In this document: one piece after another, positions 8,931 through 18,762 of the stretch
How positions within the stretch are numbered: the first letter of the stretch is position 1
Layout: every line of letters begins with the position of its first letter
DNA from: UBA3537 sp965658025
Lineage (GTDB): Bacteria > Bacteroidota > Bacteroidia > Flavobacteriales > Flavobacteriaceae
Direction: 5' to 3'
Assembly: GCA_965658025.1 (NCBI GenBank)
Contig: CBFHQL010000008.1
Location: forward strand, 1 to 64,000
Length of the DNA stretch: 64,000 nt
Notes under the pieces: generated by a model
Seen by the model: only the letters and a program-made list of their open reading frames with translations
Told to the model about the DNA's origin: nothing
Database searches by the model: none
Position numbers and translations under genes: made by a program

Positions 8931-8933
8931 GTT

Positions 8934-9254
8934 ATGTCAGATATTACAATTAAGGTAAAAGACAGAGAAGGAATCATGCACGAGTTATTGGCTCCAACAG
9001 ATATGGCTATGAACTTAATGGAAGTTCTAAAAGCTTATGAATTACCCGTTGAAGGAACCTGTGGTGGCATGGCGATGTGTGCCTCATGTCAGTGTTACAT
9101 AGAATCTGATCATAATCTTAATGAAATGCAAGATGAAGAAGAAGCCATGCTAAGTGAGGCATTCTATGTAAAAGACAACAGTAGGTTGGGGTGTCAAATA
9201 GCCATTACAGAACAATTAGAAGGACTAGAAATTGAACTTGCACCAGAATATTAA
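8934..9254 (+). CDS. 2Fe-2S ferredoxin (adrenodoxin type)
   Basis: A 106-residue plant/adrenodoxin-fold ferredoxin. The four cluster ligands are C43, C49 and C52 in TCGGMAMCASCQC and C87 in RLGCQIA. Three bases separate it from the FNR gene, so the two probably work as a pair: FNR reduces this ferredoxin, which can donate to sulfite reductase. It is the last gene of the operon; the riboswitch leader of metH follows. Confidence 0.9.
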   Translation: MSDITIKVKDREGIMHELLAPTDMAMNLMEVLKAYELPVEGTCGGMAMCASCQCYIESDHNLNEMQDEEEAMLSEAFYVKDNSRLGCQIAITEQLEGLEIELAPEY

Positions 9255-9390
9255 GTAATATTTATAATGTTCAATTTGTGATTCAGGAACCTTTTCAAAT
9301 CTTCAAAATTTATTCAAATAAATTCTATTCAAAAATTAGTGAAAATAAAATTTATTCCTTTATTTTGTTGCGTTCATTTATATATTGATT

Positions 9391-9508
9391 GTTATCACGA
9401 AAGGCCGAGGGAATAGACCCAGTGAAGCCTTAGCAACCCTTTACTTATTTTTAAAGAAGGTGCTAAATTCTAACCTTATTAGACTTATAGATTTTAAGGA
9501 CAGATAAC
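9391..9508 (+). ncRNA. SAM-I (S-box) riboswitch
   Basis: The leader shows the S-box order of conserved blocks. P1 closes as GTTATC (9391) with GATAAC (9503-9508); between them lie TCACGAAAGG..GAGGGA, the kink-turn region TGAAGCCTTAGCAACC and AAGGTGCTAAATTC. It binds S-adenosylmethionine and sits 55 bases before metH. No strong terminator with a T-run is seen before the start codon; a short AAGTA/TACTT hairpin follows P1, so the control may be translational. The rest of the gap (9255-9390) is AT-rich and holds nothing I can name. Confidence 0.93.
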
Positions 9509-9562
9509 CACAAGTAGTTCAAACGTACTTTCCTGATGACATATTGATACAATTTATCAAAG

Positions 9563-10558
9563 ATGTCAAACATTAGCCAACTATTAGAAAAACGAATTTT
9601 AGTACTCGATGGTGCCATGGGTACGATGCTTCAACAGTACAATTTCTCTGAAGAAGATTATCGTGGAGAACGGTTTAAGCACTTTCCAACTTCAGTCAAG
9701 GGGAATAATGATTTACTCTCCATTACACAGCCCCATGCCATTGCTGAAATACACGCCAAATACTTTGAAGTAGGTGCAGATATTGTAGAAACCAACACGT
9801 TTTCGGCCACAACAATAGGGATGGCAGATTATCAAATGGAACATTTGGTCTATGAACTCAACTATAATTCTGCAAAAATTGCAAAACAAGTCGCCAATCA
9901 GTTTACAAAGCAAAACCCCGAAAAACCTCGTTTTGTTGCAGGAAGTATTGGGCCAACAAACAAAACAGCAAGTTTATCTCCCGATGTAAATCGCCCTGAA
10001 TACAGAGCTACCTCTTTTGAAGAATTGCGAATAGCATACAAAGAACAAGTAGAAGCATTGATTGATGGAGGTGTAGACCTTCTTTTAGTCGAAACTGTTT
10101 TTGACACCCTCAATGCCAAAGCTGCATTATTTGCCATTGAAGAAGTTAAAGAAGAACGAAATATAGACATTCCCATAATGGTATCTGGAACCATTACCGA
10201 TGCTTCTGGCAGAACACTTTCCGGGCAGACCGTGGAGGCGTTTTTAACATCAATTGCTCATGTACCCCTATTGAGTGTAGGGTTCAATTGCGCCTTAGGC
10301 GCAGAACAACTAAAACCATACTTACAGCGTTTGTCTCATGCTACGACATTTTTTACTTCTGCGCATCCCAATGCAGGTTTGCCAAATGCCTTTGGCGAAT
10401 ATGACGAAACTCCGCAACAAACACAACAATTCATTGAACCCTATTTACAAGATGGACTAGTAAATATCATTGGCGGTTGTTGCGGCACAACACCTGACCA
10501 CATAAAAGCCATTGCAGAAGTCACCAAAAAATATCAACCTAGAGCATGTAACAAATGA
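9563..10558 (+). CDS. metH: Methionine synthase, homocysteine S-methyltransferase module
   Basis: A 331-residue protein equal to the first module of cobalamin-dependent MetH. The N-terminal LVLDGAMGTMLQ and the zinc-binding end GGCCGTTPDHI (C306, C307 with the upstream FNCALG cysteine) activate homocysteine thiol. The remaining MetH modules are on the next gene, 13 bases downstream, so the enzyme works as two chains, as is usual in Flavobacteriia. Expression is set by the SAM-I riboswitch in its leader. Confidence 0.93.
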   Translation: MSNISQLLEKRILVLDGAMGTMLQQYNFSEEDYRGERFKHFPTSVKGNNDLLSITQPHAIAEIHAKYFEVGADIVETNTFSATTIGMADYQMEHLVYELNYNSAKIAKQVANQFTKQNPEKPRFVAGSIGPTNKTASLSPDVNRPEYRATSFEELRIAYKEQVEALIDGGVDLLLVETVFDTLNAKAALFAIEEVKEERNIDIPIMVSGTITDASGRTLSGQTVEAFLTSIAHVPLLSVGFNCALGAEQLKPYLQRLSHATTFFTSAHPNAGLPNAFGEYDETPQQTQQFIEPYLQDGLVNIIGGCCGTTPDHIKAIAEVTKKYQPRACNK

Positions 10559-10571
10559 TATCGATTAAGCA

Positions 10572-13247
10572 ATGAAAACTTCAACAAATCACTTTTTAAC
10601 CCTTTCTGGATTGGAGCCCTTAATCATGACTCCAGAAATAAACTTTATAAATGTTGGAGAACGTACTAATGTTACAGGGTCAAGAAGGTTCTTGCGTTTG
10701 ATTAAAGAAGAAAAATATGATGAAGCCCTAGAAATAGCAAGAGATCAAGTTGAAGGTGGCGCTCAAATTATTGATGTCAATATGGACGAAGGAATGCTTG
10801 ATGGTGTCAACGCCATGACTACCTTTTTGAACCTTATTGCATCTGAGCCAGACATTGCACGCGTACCAATTATGATCGACAGCTCAAAATGGGAGATTAT
10901 TGAAGCAGGTTTGCAAGTCGTACAAGGAAAATGTGTTGTAAATTCAATTAGCTTAAAAGAAGGCGAAGAAGAATTCATCAGACAAGCAAAACGAATACTT
11001 CGCTATGGTGCTGCAGTAATCGTTATGGCTTTTGATGAACATGGACAAGCCGATAATTATGAACGGCGCATAGAAATTTGTGAACGTTCTTATAGAATAC
11101 TGGTCGATAGTGTTGGTTTCCCTCCACAAGACATCATTTTTGATCCAAATATTTTTCCTGTAGCCACAGGAATGGACGAGCATCGCAAAAATGCATTGGA
11201 TTTTTTTAATGCAACAAAATGGATTCGTGAACACTTACCCTATGCAAATGTATCAGGTGGTGTGAGTAATGTGTCTTTTTCATTTAGAGGTAACAATACA
11301 GTGCGCGAGGCAATGCACTCTGCATTTTTATATCATGCAATAAAAAATGGTATGAACATGGGGATTGTAAACCCAACACTACTGGAAGTTTATGATGATA
11401 TTCCAAAAGAACTATTAGAACGCGTAGAGGATGTACTTTTAGACCGAAGAGATGACGCTACAGAACGTCTATTGGATTTTGCAGAAACCATAAGAGGAAA
11501 GAAAAAAGAACACGATAATGCAGTTCAACAATGGAGAAATGATACGGTACAAGAACGCATCACTCATGCTTTGGTAAAAGGAATTGATGCCTTTATTACC
11601 GAAGATGTTGAAGAAGCACGTCAATCCGTTTCGAAGCCAATAGAAGTTATTGAAGGCCACTTAATGAAAGGCATGAATGTGGTAGGCGATTTGTTTGGAA
11701 GTGGAAAAATGTTCTTACCTCAAGTCGTAAAATCTGCACGTGTAATGAAAAAAGCAGTGGCCTATTTACAACCATTTATTGAAGCTGAAAAAGATGGATC
11801 CGCACAATTTGCAGGTAAAATATTAATGGCAACCGTAAAAGGTGATGTGCATGACATTGGCAAAAACATTGTCAGTGTTGTATTGGGGTGTAACAATTAT
11901 AAAATTATTGACCTAGGCGTGATGGTACCCCCCGAAAAAATCATTGAAACGGCCAAAAAAGAACAAGTAGATGCCATTGGACTAAGTGGCTTGATTACAC
12001 CTTCTTTGGACGAGATGGTTTATGTGTCAAAATCAATGGAAAAAGAGGAGCTAAATATTCCACTACTCATTGGTGGGGCGACCACTTCAAAAGCGCATGC
12101 GGCTGTAAAAATTGCACCTAATTATAGCCATAGTGTGGTGCACGTAAACGACGCTTCACGTGCTGTAACTGTAGTAGGAAATTTATTAAAAAAAGACAAC
12201 AGCAACTACAAAGCACAAATTCGAGATGAATATGAAAAGTTTAGAGAACAATTTCTTTTCAGAACAAAACGTAAAGAATACATTTCTATTGAACAAGCCC
12301 GAAAAAATAAATTTAAAATCGATTGGGAGTCAACTCAAATTGTGACACCAAAAACACTCGGTCCACAGCTCATAGAAAATTTTGACCTCAAAACACTCGA
12401 ACCATATATAGACTGGTCACCATTTTTTAGAAGTTGGGATTTACACGGTAAATTTCCAGAAATATTGTCCGATGATGTTGTAGGCAACCAGGCAACTGAA
12501 CTATTTCAAGATGCAAAAAAACTGTTGAAAAAAGTACTGGATCAAAAACTGTTAAAAGCAAAAGCCGTATTCGGTATTTTTCCAGCAAATACAGTAAAAC
12601 ACGACGATATAGAATTGATACACGACAACAAGAAATTTAATTTTTTAACGCTTCGTCAGCAATTAAAAAAACGTGAGGGTATCCCTAATTTTGCTTTAGC
12701 AGATTTTATTGCACCAAAAGCACTTGGAAAGCAAGATTATATGGGGTGTTTTTGTGTGTCAACTGGATTTGGCACACAAGAATTGGCGCAAAAATTTGAG
12801 GCAGAACACGACGATTACAATTCGATTATGATTAAAGCAATAGCTGATAGATTGGCCGAAGCATTTGCAGAATATCTTCATGAACATGTGCGTAAAAATA
12901 CTTGGGGTTATGCCGTAGAGGAGCATTTAAATAATGAAGAATTAATAAAAGAAATATATAAGGGCATTCGTCCAGCACCAGGTTATCCTGCATGTCCAGA
13001 CCATTTAGAAAAAAACACCATTTGGGAACTTTTAAACGTAAAAGAAACCATTGGTGTAGAACTTACCGAAAGTTTGGCCATGTGGCCAGCAGCCAGTGTA
13101 AGTGGGTATTATTTTGCACATCCAGAATCAAAATATTTTGGATTAGGAAAAATAACCGACGACCAACTAAAAGACTATAGCAAACGAAGGGGAATTGATT
13201 TAGACCAAGCAAAAAAATGGCTCAATCCAAACCTCATTAACGAATAA
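10572..13247 (+). CDS. metH: Methionine synthase, folate/cobalamin/activation modules
   Basis: An 891-residue protein with the other three MetH modules: a pterin-binding methyltetrahydrofolate domain (INVGERTNVTGSRRF, about 25-280), a cobalamin cap and B12-binding domain (about 330-560, with the lower-ligand histidine in DVHDIGKNIV and later GLSGLITPSLDEM), and the SAM-dependent reactivation domain to the C-terminus (RPAPGYPACPDH). With the preceding chain it remethylates homocysteine to methionine; metF, which provides the folate substrate, follows after one base. Confidence 0.95.
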   Translation: MKTSTNHFLTLSGLEPLIMTPEINFINVGERTNVTGSRRFLRLIKEEKYDEALEIARDQVEGGAQIIDVNMDEGMLDGVNAMTTFLNLIASEPDIARVPIMIDSSKWEIIEAGLQVVQGKCVVNSISLKEGEEEFIRQAKRILRYGAAVIVMAFDEHGQADNYERRIEICERSYRILVDSVGFPPQDIIFDPNIFPVATGMDEHRKNALDFFNATKWIREHLPYANVSGGVSNVSFSFRGNNTVREAMHSAFLYHAIKNGMNMGIVNPTLLEVYDDIPKELLERVEDVLLDRRDDATERLLDFAETIRGKKKEHDNAVQQWRNDTVQERITHALVKGIDAFITEDVEEARQSVSKPIEVIEGHLMKGMNVVGDLFGSGKMFLPQVVKSARVMKKAVAYLQPFIEAEKDGSAQFAGKILMATVKGDVHDIGKNIVSVVLGCNNYKIIDLGVMVPPEKIIETAKKEQVDAIGLSGLITPSLDEMVYVSKSMEKEELNIPLLIGGATTSKAHAAVKIAPNYSHSVVHVNDASRAVTVVGNLLKKDNSNYKAQIRDEYEKFREQFLFRTKRKEYISIEQARKNKFKIDWESTQIVTPKTLGPQLIENFDLKTLEPYIDWSPFFRSWDLHGKFPEILSDDVVGNQATELFQDAKKLLKKVLDQKLLKAKAVFGIFPANTVKHDDIELIHDNKKFNFLTLRQQLKKREGIPNFALADFIAPKALGKQDYMGCFCVSTGFGTQELAQKFEAEHDDYNSIMIKAIADRLAEAFAEYLHEHVRKNTWGYAVEEHLNNEELIKEIYKGIRPAPGYPACPDHLEKNTIWELLNVKETIGVELTESLAMWPAASVSGYYFAHPESKYFGLGKITDDQLKDYSKRRGIDLDQAKKWLNPNLINE

Positions 13248-13248
13248 T

Positions 13249-14202
13249 ATGAAAATAACAGACCACATAAAACAAGCAAAAGGTGAAACATTGTTCTCTT
13301 TTGAAATTATTCCACCAAAAAAAGGAAATAATATTCAAGAACTATACAACAACATTGATCCGCTCATAGAATTTGAACCACCATTTATTGACGTCACCAC
13401 ATCTAGAGAAGAGTATGTTTACATCGATAAAAATGGATTGTTAGACCGTAAAATTACTCGAATGCGGCCAGGAACTTTGGGCATTTGTGCGGCGATAAAA
13501 CACAAATACAACATAGATACAGTCCCTCATGTTCTGTGTGGAGGTTTCACAAAAGAGGAAACAGAATATCTTTTAGTAGATTGTCATTATTTAGGAATTG
13601 ATAATGTCATGGCATTACGGGGCGATGCCATGAGTCATCAAAAATATTTTGAACCTACTCGTGGAGGGCATAGTTATGCAAAAGAATTGGTGGATCAGAT
13701 TCAAAATTTGAATAAAGGAAAATATTTGCACGATGTTTCAGAAGTAGATCACAAATCAAATTTTTGTATAGGCGTTGCAGGATATCCCGAAAAACACATT
13801 GAAGCCCCTTCATTACAAACAGATTTAAAGCGTTTGAAAGAAAAAGTAGATGCTGGAGCAGATTATGTAGTAACTCAAATGTTTTTTGATAATAAAAAAT
13901 ACTTCGAATTTGTTGCTGCTGCTCGTGCTGAAAAAATTGACGTTCCTATTATTCCCGGACTCAAACCAATATCTACACTCAAACACCTTCAACTTTTGCC
14001 ACAAGCATTCAAGGTAGACTTGCCAGAACCGCTTATTGAAGCTGTTTCATCTTGTCAAAACAACAAAGCTGTTCGCCAAGTTGGTATTGAGTGGTGTATT
14101 GAACAATCCAAAGAACTTTTAGAAGCAAACGTCCCCGTATTGCACTATTATTCAATGGGGAAAAGTGATAATATCAAAGCTATTTTTTCTGCCTTAAAGT
14201 GA
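13249..14202 (+). CDS. metF: Methylenetetrahydrofolate reductase
   Basis: A 317-residue FAD-dependent TIM-barrel enzyme that makes 5-methyl-THF for MetH. It has the FEIIPPKKG start, the DNVMALRGDAM segment that binds FAD, and the GADYVVTQMFFDN motif. It is the third gene of the riboswitch-controlled metH-metH-metF operon. Confidence 0.95.
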   Translation: MKITDHIKQAKGETLFSFEIIPPKKGNNIQELYNNIDPLIEFEPPFIDVTTSREEYVYIDKNGLLDRKITRMRPGTLGICAAIKHKYNIDTVPHVLCGGFTKEETEYLLVDCHYLGIDNVMALRGDAMSHQKYFEPTRGGHSYAKELVDQIQNLNKGKYLHDVSEVDHKSNFCIGVAGYPEKHIEAPSLQTDLKRLKEKVDAGADYVVTQMFFDNKKYFEFVAAARAEKIDVPIIPGLKPISTLKHLQLLPQAFKVDLPEPLIEAVSSCQNNKAVRQVGIEWCIEQSKELLEANVPVLHYYSMGKSDNIKAIFSALK

Positions 14203-14209
14203 TGCTACG

Positions 14210-14227
14210 AACTAAATTAATTTAGTT
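14210..14227. repeat. Perfect AT-rich palindrome after metF
   Basis: AACTAAATTAATTTAGTT is an 18-bp perfect palindrome that begins 7 bases after the metF stop codon and is followed by TTAAC. It could form a weak hairpin that ends the met operon, but it has no real T-run and no GC in the stem beyond one pair per arm. Confidence 0.35.
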
Positions 14228-14288
14228 TTAACTTAAATTCTCAGAGCAATATATTTTATATGCGTAATTTTGCCAAAAATTACAGCAC

Positions 14289-15266
14289 TTGAAAATCATT
14301 GAGCGCATAAAACAACCCATCAGTTATGAGATGGAACTTTTCGAAAAAAAGTTCCGCCTCTCGATGTCAAGTAAAGTTGCTTTACTCAACCGAATTACGC
14401 ACTATATCGTAAATCGAAAAGGAAAACAAATGCGTCCAATGTTTGTTTTCCTTACTGCAAAAATGGTGTCCAATGGTCAAATCAATGAACGTACCTTTCG
14501 TGGTGCCGCTGTTATAGAATTGATTCATACCGCAACTTTGGTGCACGACGATGTGGTAGACGATAGTAACCATCGCCGTGGCTTTTTTTCCATAAATGCC
14601 TTATGGAAAAATAAAATTGCGGTATTGGTCGGCGATTTCCTCTTGTCCAAAGGATTACTTTTTTGTATTGATAATAATGATTTTGATTTACTTAAAATAA
14701 TTTCTGTTGCTGTTCGTGAAATGAGTGAGGGGGAGTTACTTCAAATAGAAAAAGCACGAAAATTGGACATCACCGAAGAGGTGTATTACGAAATTATTCG
14801 TCAAAAAACAGCCACCCTTATTGCGGCATGTTGTAGTCTTGGTGCTGCCTCAGTCAAACCACATTCTAATGAGGTTGAAACCATGAGAAAATTTGGCGAA
14901 CTTATAGGGATGGCCTTTCAAATCAAAGACGATTTGTTTGATTACGGTAATGAAAAAATTGGGAAACCCACAGGAATAGATATCAAAGAACAAAAAATGA
15001 CACTTCCTTTGATTTATGCACTAAACAACTGTTCAAAAAAAGAGCATGATTGGCTCATCAATTCCATCAAAAATCACAACAAAAATGCAAAACGCGTAAA
15101 AGAAGTTATCGCCTTTGTAAAACAACAAGGTGGATTAGATTACGCCGTTTCAAAAATGAAACAATTTCAAAAAGAAGCCCTTGAACTCATTGAAAGTTAT
15201 CCAAAGTCAGAATACAAAGATGCCCTTATCTTGATGGTCAACTATGTTATTGACCGCAATAAATAG
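14289..15266 (+). CDS. All-trans polyprenyl diphosphate synthase
   Basis: A 325-residue long-chain prenyl transferase of the IspB type, probably making the menaquinone side chain. The first aspartate-rich motif is in VHDDVVDDSNHRRG and the second in QIKDDLFDYG; the RGKQMRPMF segment binds isopentenyl diphosphate. The start is a TTG (MKIIERIKQPISYEMELFEKK), kept because it matches the family N-terminus and no ATG is suitably placed. A TAATTTTG -7 box is at 14265-14272, 16 bases before it. Confidence 0.9.
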   Translation: MKIIERIKQPISYEMELFEKKFRLSMSSKVALLNRITHYIVNRKGKQMRPMFVFLTAKMVSNGQINERTFRGAAVIELIHTATLVHDDVVDDSNHRRGFFSINALWKNKIAVLVGDFLLSKGLLFCIDNNDFDLLKIISVAVREMSEGELLQIEKARKLDITEEVYYEIIRQKTATLIAACCSLGAASVKPHSNEVETMRKFGELIGMAFQIKDDLFDYGNEKIGKPTGIDIKEQKMTLPLIYALNNCSKKEHDWLINSIKNHNKNAKRVKEVIAFVKQQGGLDYAVSKMKQFQKEALELIESYPKSEYKDALILMVNYVIDRNK

Positions 15267-15365
15267 AAGCACAGTACGACCCAAACTTATTTTTTCGTGT
15301 TACTTGTGAAGATTTTATATCTTTACAATTCGACAAATTTTTATTCATCAAATAAGTCCATTTAA

Positions 15366-17321
15366 TTGATAGCAAAAACAACCATAGATCAAGTGTTCGA
15401 TAGGGCTCGCGTAGAAGAGGTCATTGGGGATTTCGTACAATTAAAAAAAGCGGGGAGTAATTTCAAGGGGCTTAGTCCTTTTAGCGAAGAGCGCACACCA
15501 AGTTTTATGGTTTCTCCTGTAAAACAAATTTGGAAAGATTTTTCTACAGGTAAAGGCGGAACAGTGGTTTCTTTTTTAATGGAACACGAGCATTTTACTT
15601 ATCCCGAAGCCATTAAATATTTGGCCAAAAAATACAACATTGAAATTGAAGAAACCGTCCAGTCTGATGCCGAAAAAGAAGCTGCAGGTGAACGAGAAAG
15701 CATGTACTTGGTGAGTGCATATGCCAATACGTATTTTCAAAACATACTGCACAAAACCGATGCAGGAAAAGCCATTGGTTTAAGTTATTTTAAGGAACGT
15801 GGGTTTACAGACGATACCATCAAAAAATTCCAATTAGGATATTCTACAGATGAGTGGAGTGGACTCACCGATGCAGCTGTAAAGAAGGGATATCAACTAA
15901 AATATTTAGAAAAAACAGGGCTAACAATTGTCAAAGAAGAAAAACAATTTGATCGATTCAAGGGCCGAGTGATGTTTCCTATCCACAGCATGTCTGGGCG
16001 TGTTTTGGGTTTTGGTGGACGTATTTTGGCAAAAAACGAAAAAGCAGCCAAATATCTAAATTCTCCTGAAAGCGATATTTATCACAAAAGCAAAGTGCTT
16101 TATGGTATTTATTATGCGAAACAAACCATTGCCAAAGAAGATAATTGCTATTTGGTTGAGGGCTACACCGATGTGATTCAATTTCATCAAACAGGCATCA
16201 AAAATGTAGTGTCTTCTTCGGGTACTGCTTTAACTTCAGATCAAATTCGCCTCATCAATCGTTTAACCAAAAACATTACCGTACTTTTTGATGGCGATGC
16301 GGCTGGAATTCGTGCCTCACTACGAGGAATTGATTTGATTTTGGAGCAAGGGATGAACGTCAAAGTCTGTACATTTCCAGAGGGTGAGGACCCCGATAGT
16401 TTTGCCAAACAGAACACACTAGAAGAACTGCAAAAGTATTTAAAAGAAAACGCAAAAGACTTTATTGCCTACAAAGCTTCGTTGCTTATGGAGGAAGCAA
16501 ACAACGACCCTATTGCCAAGGCAGAGTTGATTCGTGATATGATTACAAGTATCTCCAAAATTGCCGATCAAATTAAACAAGAACTTTACATTCGCGAATG
16601 CGCCAGAATTATGGACATTAGCGAGGAAGTTCTCTTTAGTACATTGGCACAAATGAGCAAAAAAGCACAATTTGATGCCACTAAAACTGCTCAAAAGAAA
16701 AAGAAAGCGTTTGACGTTGTAAAAGCGACAACACCTACCAAAAAGGTTGATGTTCAATATGAATTAGAACAAAAAATCATCGAAATTTTGTTGTTATATG
16801 GTAGTCGTTCAGAAGATTTTGAAGATTTAATTTTAAAAGAAAATGAAGATGGCGATTTGGTTCTTGAACCCGTCATTCATAAAGCTAAAGTTTTTGAAAA
16901 AATCTACTTGGATCTTCAAGAAGATGAAATGCAATTTGGGAATGAAAATTTTAAAATTATTTATTACCTAATTATTGATTATTTAAATCAAAATGAAACG
17001 TTCAGTATTGAAAATTTCATGCATGAACTCGATCCAAAGTTGATTCCTTTTGTTTCTGATATTTTGATGAATGACGAGCGGTATAGACTTCATAATTGGG
17101 AGAAAAATAATATTTTTCCAAAGCGAAAAGATTTCAATGTGGCGCAATTGGTTAGTGAAACTATATTGAATTTACGTTGTTTTTTGATCGATCAAAAAGT
17201 CAATGAGTTTAAGGTGTCTACTCATGAAAATTCATCGGATCACACTAGTGTTTTGGAAGATGTTTTGAATTATTCTAACCTTAAAAGATTACTCTCAAGA
17301 AAACTCAACAGAGTACTTTAG
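15366..17321 (+). CDS. dnaG: DNA primase
   Basis: A 651-residue primase that makes RNA primers for replication. The Toprim core is clear (YLVEGYTDVIQFHQTG and LFDGDAAGIRASLRG), and a C-terminal DnaB-interacting helical part is present. The N-terminal CHC2 zinc-binding domain is recognisable by sequence but all four metal ligands are replaced: GLSPFS has S37 and S40 for Cys and His, and KQIWKDFSTG has D58 and T61 for the two cysteines. The start is TTG 15366, matching the family start MIxKTTID. The stop overlaps the converging response-regulator gene by 4 bases. Confidence 0.93.
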   Translation: MIAKTTIDQVFDRARVEEVIGDFVQLKKAGSNFKGLSPFSEERTPSFMVSPVKQIWKDFSTGKGGTVVSFLMEHEHFTYPEAIKYLAKKYNIEIEETVQSDAEKEAAGERESMYLVSAYANTYFQNILHKTDAGKAIGLSYFKERGFTDDTIKKFQLGYSTDEWSGLTDAAVKKGYQLKYLEKTGLTIVKEEKQFDRFKGRVMFPIHSMSGRVLGFGGRILAKNEKAAKYLNSPESDIYHKSKVLYGIYYAKQTIAKEDNCYLVEGYTDVIQFHQTGIKNVVSSSGTALTSDQIRLINRLTKNITVLFDGDAAGIRASLRGIDLILEQGMNVKVCTFPEGEDPDSFAKQNTLEELQKYLKENAKDFIAYKASLLMEEANNDPIAKAELIRDMITSISKIADQIKQELYIRECARIMDISEEVLFSTLAQMSKKAQFDATKTAQKKKKAFDVVKATTPTKKVDVQYELEQKIIEILLLYGSRSEDFEDLILKENEDGDLVLEPVIHKAKVFEKIYLDLQEDEMQFGNENFKIIYYLIIDYLNQNETFSIENFMHELDPKLIPFVSDILMNDERYRLHNWEKNNIFPKRKDFNVAQLVSETILNLRCFLIDQKVNEFKVSTHENSSDHTSVLEDVLNYSNLKRLLSRKLNRVL

Positions 17322-17938
17322 TTGTTTTGTCGGCCTAAATCAATTAAAGAAATTAAATTGGTTACATTTAATTTTTCCATAAGTCGAGATTTATAGGTGC
17401 TCACTGTTTTTGGGTTGATGTTTAGTTCTTTCGCGATTTCATTGTTTTTCTTTCCATTGCAAATCAGTTTCAAAACCTCAATCTCACGCATAGACAGTTT
17501 GTGGTACAAATCTGTATCGTGTTGATTCTTGTCAAAAGTTAATTTCTGTGCCATGGCATTAGTAAAGTACATTCCCCCTTTATATACTTTCAAGATGGCC
17601 TTTTTGATGGTGTTTGTTGTTGCTGTTTTCGACAAAAATCCTGATGCACCAGCCCTTATTCCACTTGAAGCATAAATATTTTCTGGCTGAGCAGTAAAAA
17701 TTATCACCCGAACATTGTTATAATTTTTTTTAATGGTTCTTAAAATCGTGATTCCATTTTTGTCGGGTAAATCCATGGACATCAATACAAGGTCTACATT
17801 TCCTTTTTTTAAGTAATTGATGAGTTGCTTAGCCGTATTGGCCGTACTCACAATTTTGATGTCGTTGGAGTTTTCAAAAAGCATTCGGATTCCATAATTC
17901 ACAATCGGTTGATGATCTGCTATAAGAACCCTTATCAT
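17318..17938 (-). CDS. NarL/LuxR-type response regulator with a degenerate receiver
   Basis: A 206-residue protein with an N-terminal receiver fold (1-120) and a C-terminal LuxR HTH (about 145-200, LSMREIEVLKLICNGKKNNEIA). The receiver looks unable to be phosphorylated: the phosphoacceptor aspartate is S54 (VDLVLMSMDLP), checked at the codon level (TCC), and the acidic pair is reduced to A7-D8-H9. T82 and K104 are kept. It starts 3 bases after the nadE stop, so both are probably one transcript. Target genes are unknown. Confidence 0.88.
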   Translation of the reverse strand: MIRVLIADHQPIVNYGIRMLFENSNDIKIVSTANTAKQLINYLKKGNVDLVLMSMDLPDKNGITILRTIKKNYNNVRVIIFTAQPENIYASSGIRAGASGFLSKTATTNTIKKAILKVYKGGMYFTNAMAQKLTFDKNQHDTDLYHKLSMREIEVLKLICNGKKNNEIAKELNINPKTVSTYKSRLMEKLNVTNLISLIDLGRQNN

Positions 17939-17941
17939 GAC

Positions 17942-18733
17942 TTATTGTTTCAAAGTTTCTGGAATTATACACACTGGGATTGGATTCATTTTGTGTGCAT
18001 TGGCGGTATTGAATCGGTTGAAAATTGCAAAAACTTCTTTGTTTCTACCTTCAAAATCATTCTCATTTTTGCCTTCATTTTTCATGTTCATAGCCCACTC
18101 TAATTCGTCATATGTTGCGCCAATTTGCGCCTCATCAGTACGTGCATCACCAAACAAACCATCGCTTGGCGCTGCCTCCATAATGCTTTTGGGAACTTTT
18201 AGCGTTGCACCTAAAGCATAAACTTCGGATTTTAATAAATCGGCAATTGGACTCAAATCTACACCACCATCACCATATTTTGTATAAAAACCAACCCCAA
18301 AATCTTCAACTTTATTTCCAGTTCCAGCAACTAAAAACCCATGTAGTCCTGCATAATAATAAAGTGTGGTCATACGCAAACGAGCCCGTGTGTTGGCAAG
18401 CGCCATATCTACTGTTTTTTTATCTTTAATGGTGTTTACTTCAGACTTTAGAGATTCGAATACTGGGGATAAATCTACTCGAGTAGAATGTACATTGGAA
18501 AAGTTATTTTTTAAAAAATGGATGTGTTCTTGAGCACGACTGACATGATTTTCGTTTTGATGTATGGGCATTTCCAAACACAACACATCTAAGCCAGTGT
18601 GCGCACAAAGTGTTGAGGTTACAGCTGAATCAATTCCACCAGAAACACCAACTACAAATCCTTTAATTCCAGCCTTATCAGCATAGTTTTTTAACCAATC
18701 TGTAATGTGCTTCACGACAGCGTTTGTATTCAT
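17942..18733 (-). CDS. nadE: NH3-dependent NAD+ synthetase
   Basis: A 263-residue enzyme that amidates deamido-NAD. It has the PP-loop GVSGGIDSAVT, the KVEDFGVGFYTKYGDGGVDLSP-type segment of the family and no glutaminase domain, so ammonia is the nitrogen source. It is transcribed divergently from the large secreted protein gene and is followed by the response regulator. In flavobacteria nadE commonly lies beside gldB/gldC, as here. Confidence 0.94.
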   Translation of the reverse strand: MNTNAVVKHITDWLKNYADKAGIKGFVVGVSGGIDSAVTSTLCAHTGLDVLCLEMPIHQNENHVSRAQEHIHFLKNNFSNVHSTRVDLSPVFESLKSEVNTIKDKKTVDMALANTRARLRMTTLYYYAGLHGFLVAGTGNKVEDFGVGFYTKYGDGGVDLSPIADLLKSEVYALGATLKVPKSIMEAAPSDGLFGDARTDEAQIGATYDELEWAMNMKNEGKNENDFEGRNKEVFAIFNRFNTANAHKMNPIPVCIIPETLKQ

Positions 18734-18762
18734 ATATTTTGTTATAATTTATGGGTGTTGTA

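Noticed and set aside
14210..14227. Strong rho-independent terminator after metF
   Set aside because: The perfect palindrome is nearly all A/T and lacks a T-run, so it is listed as a repeat rather than a terminator.
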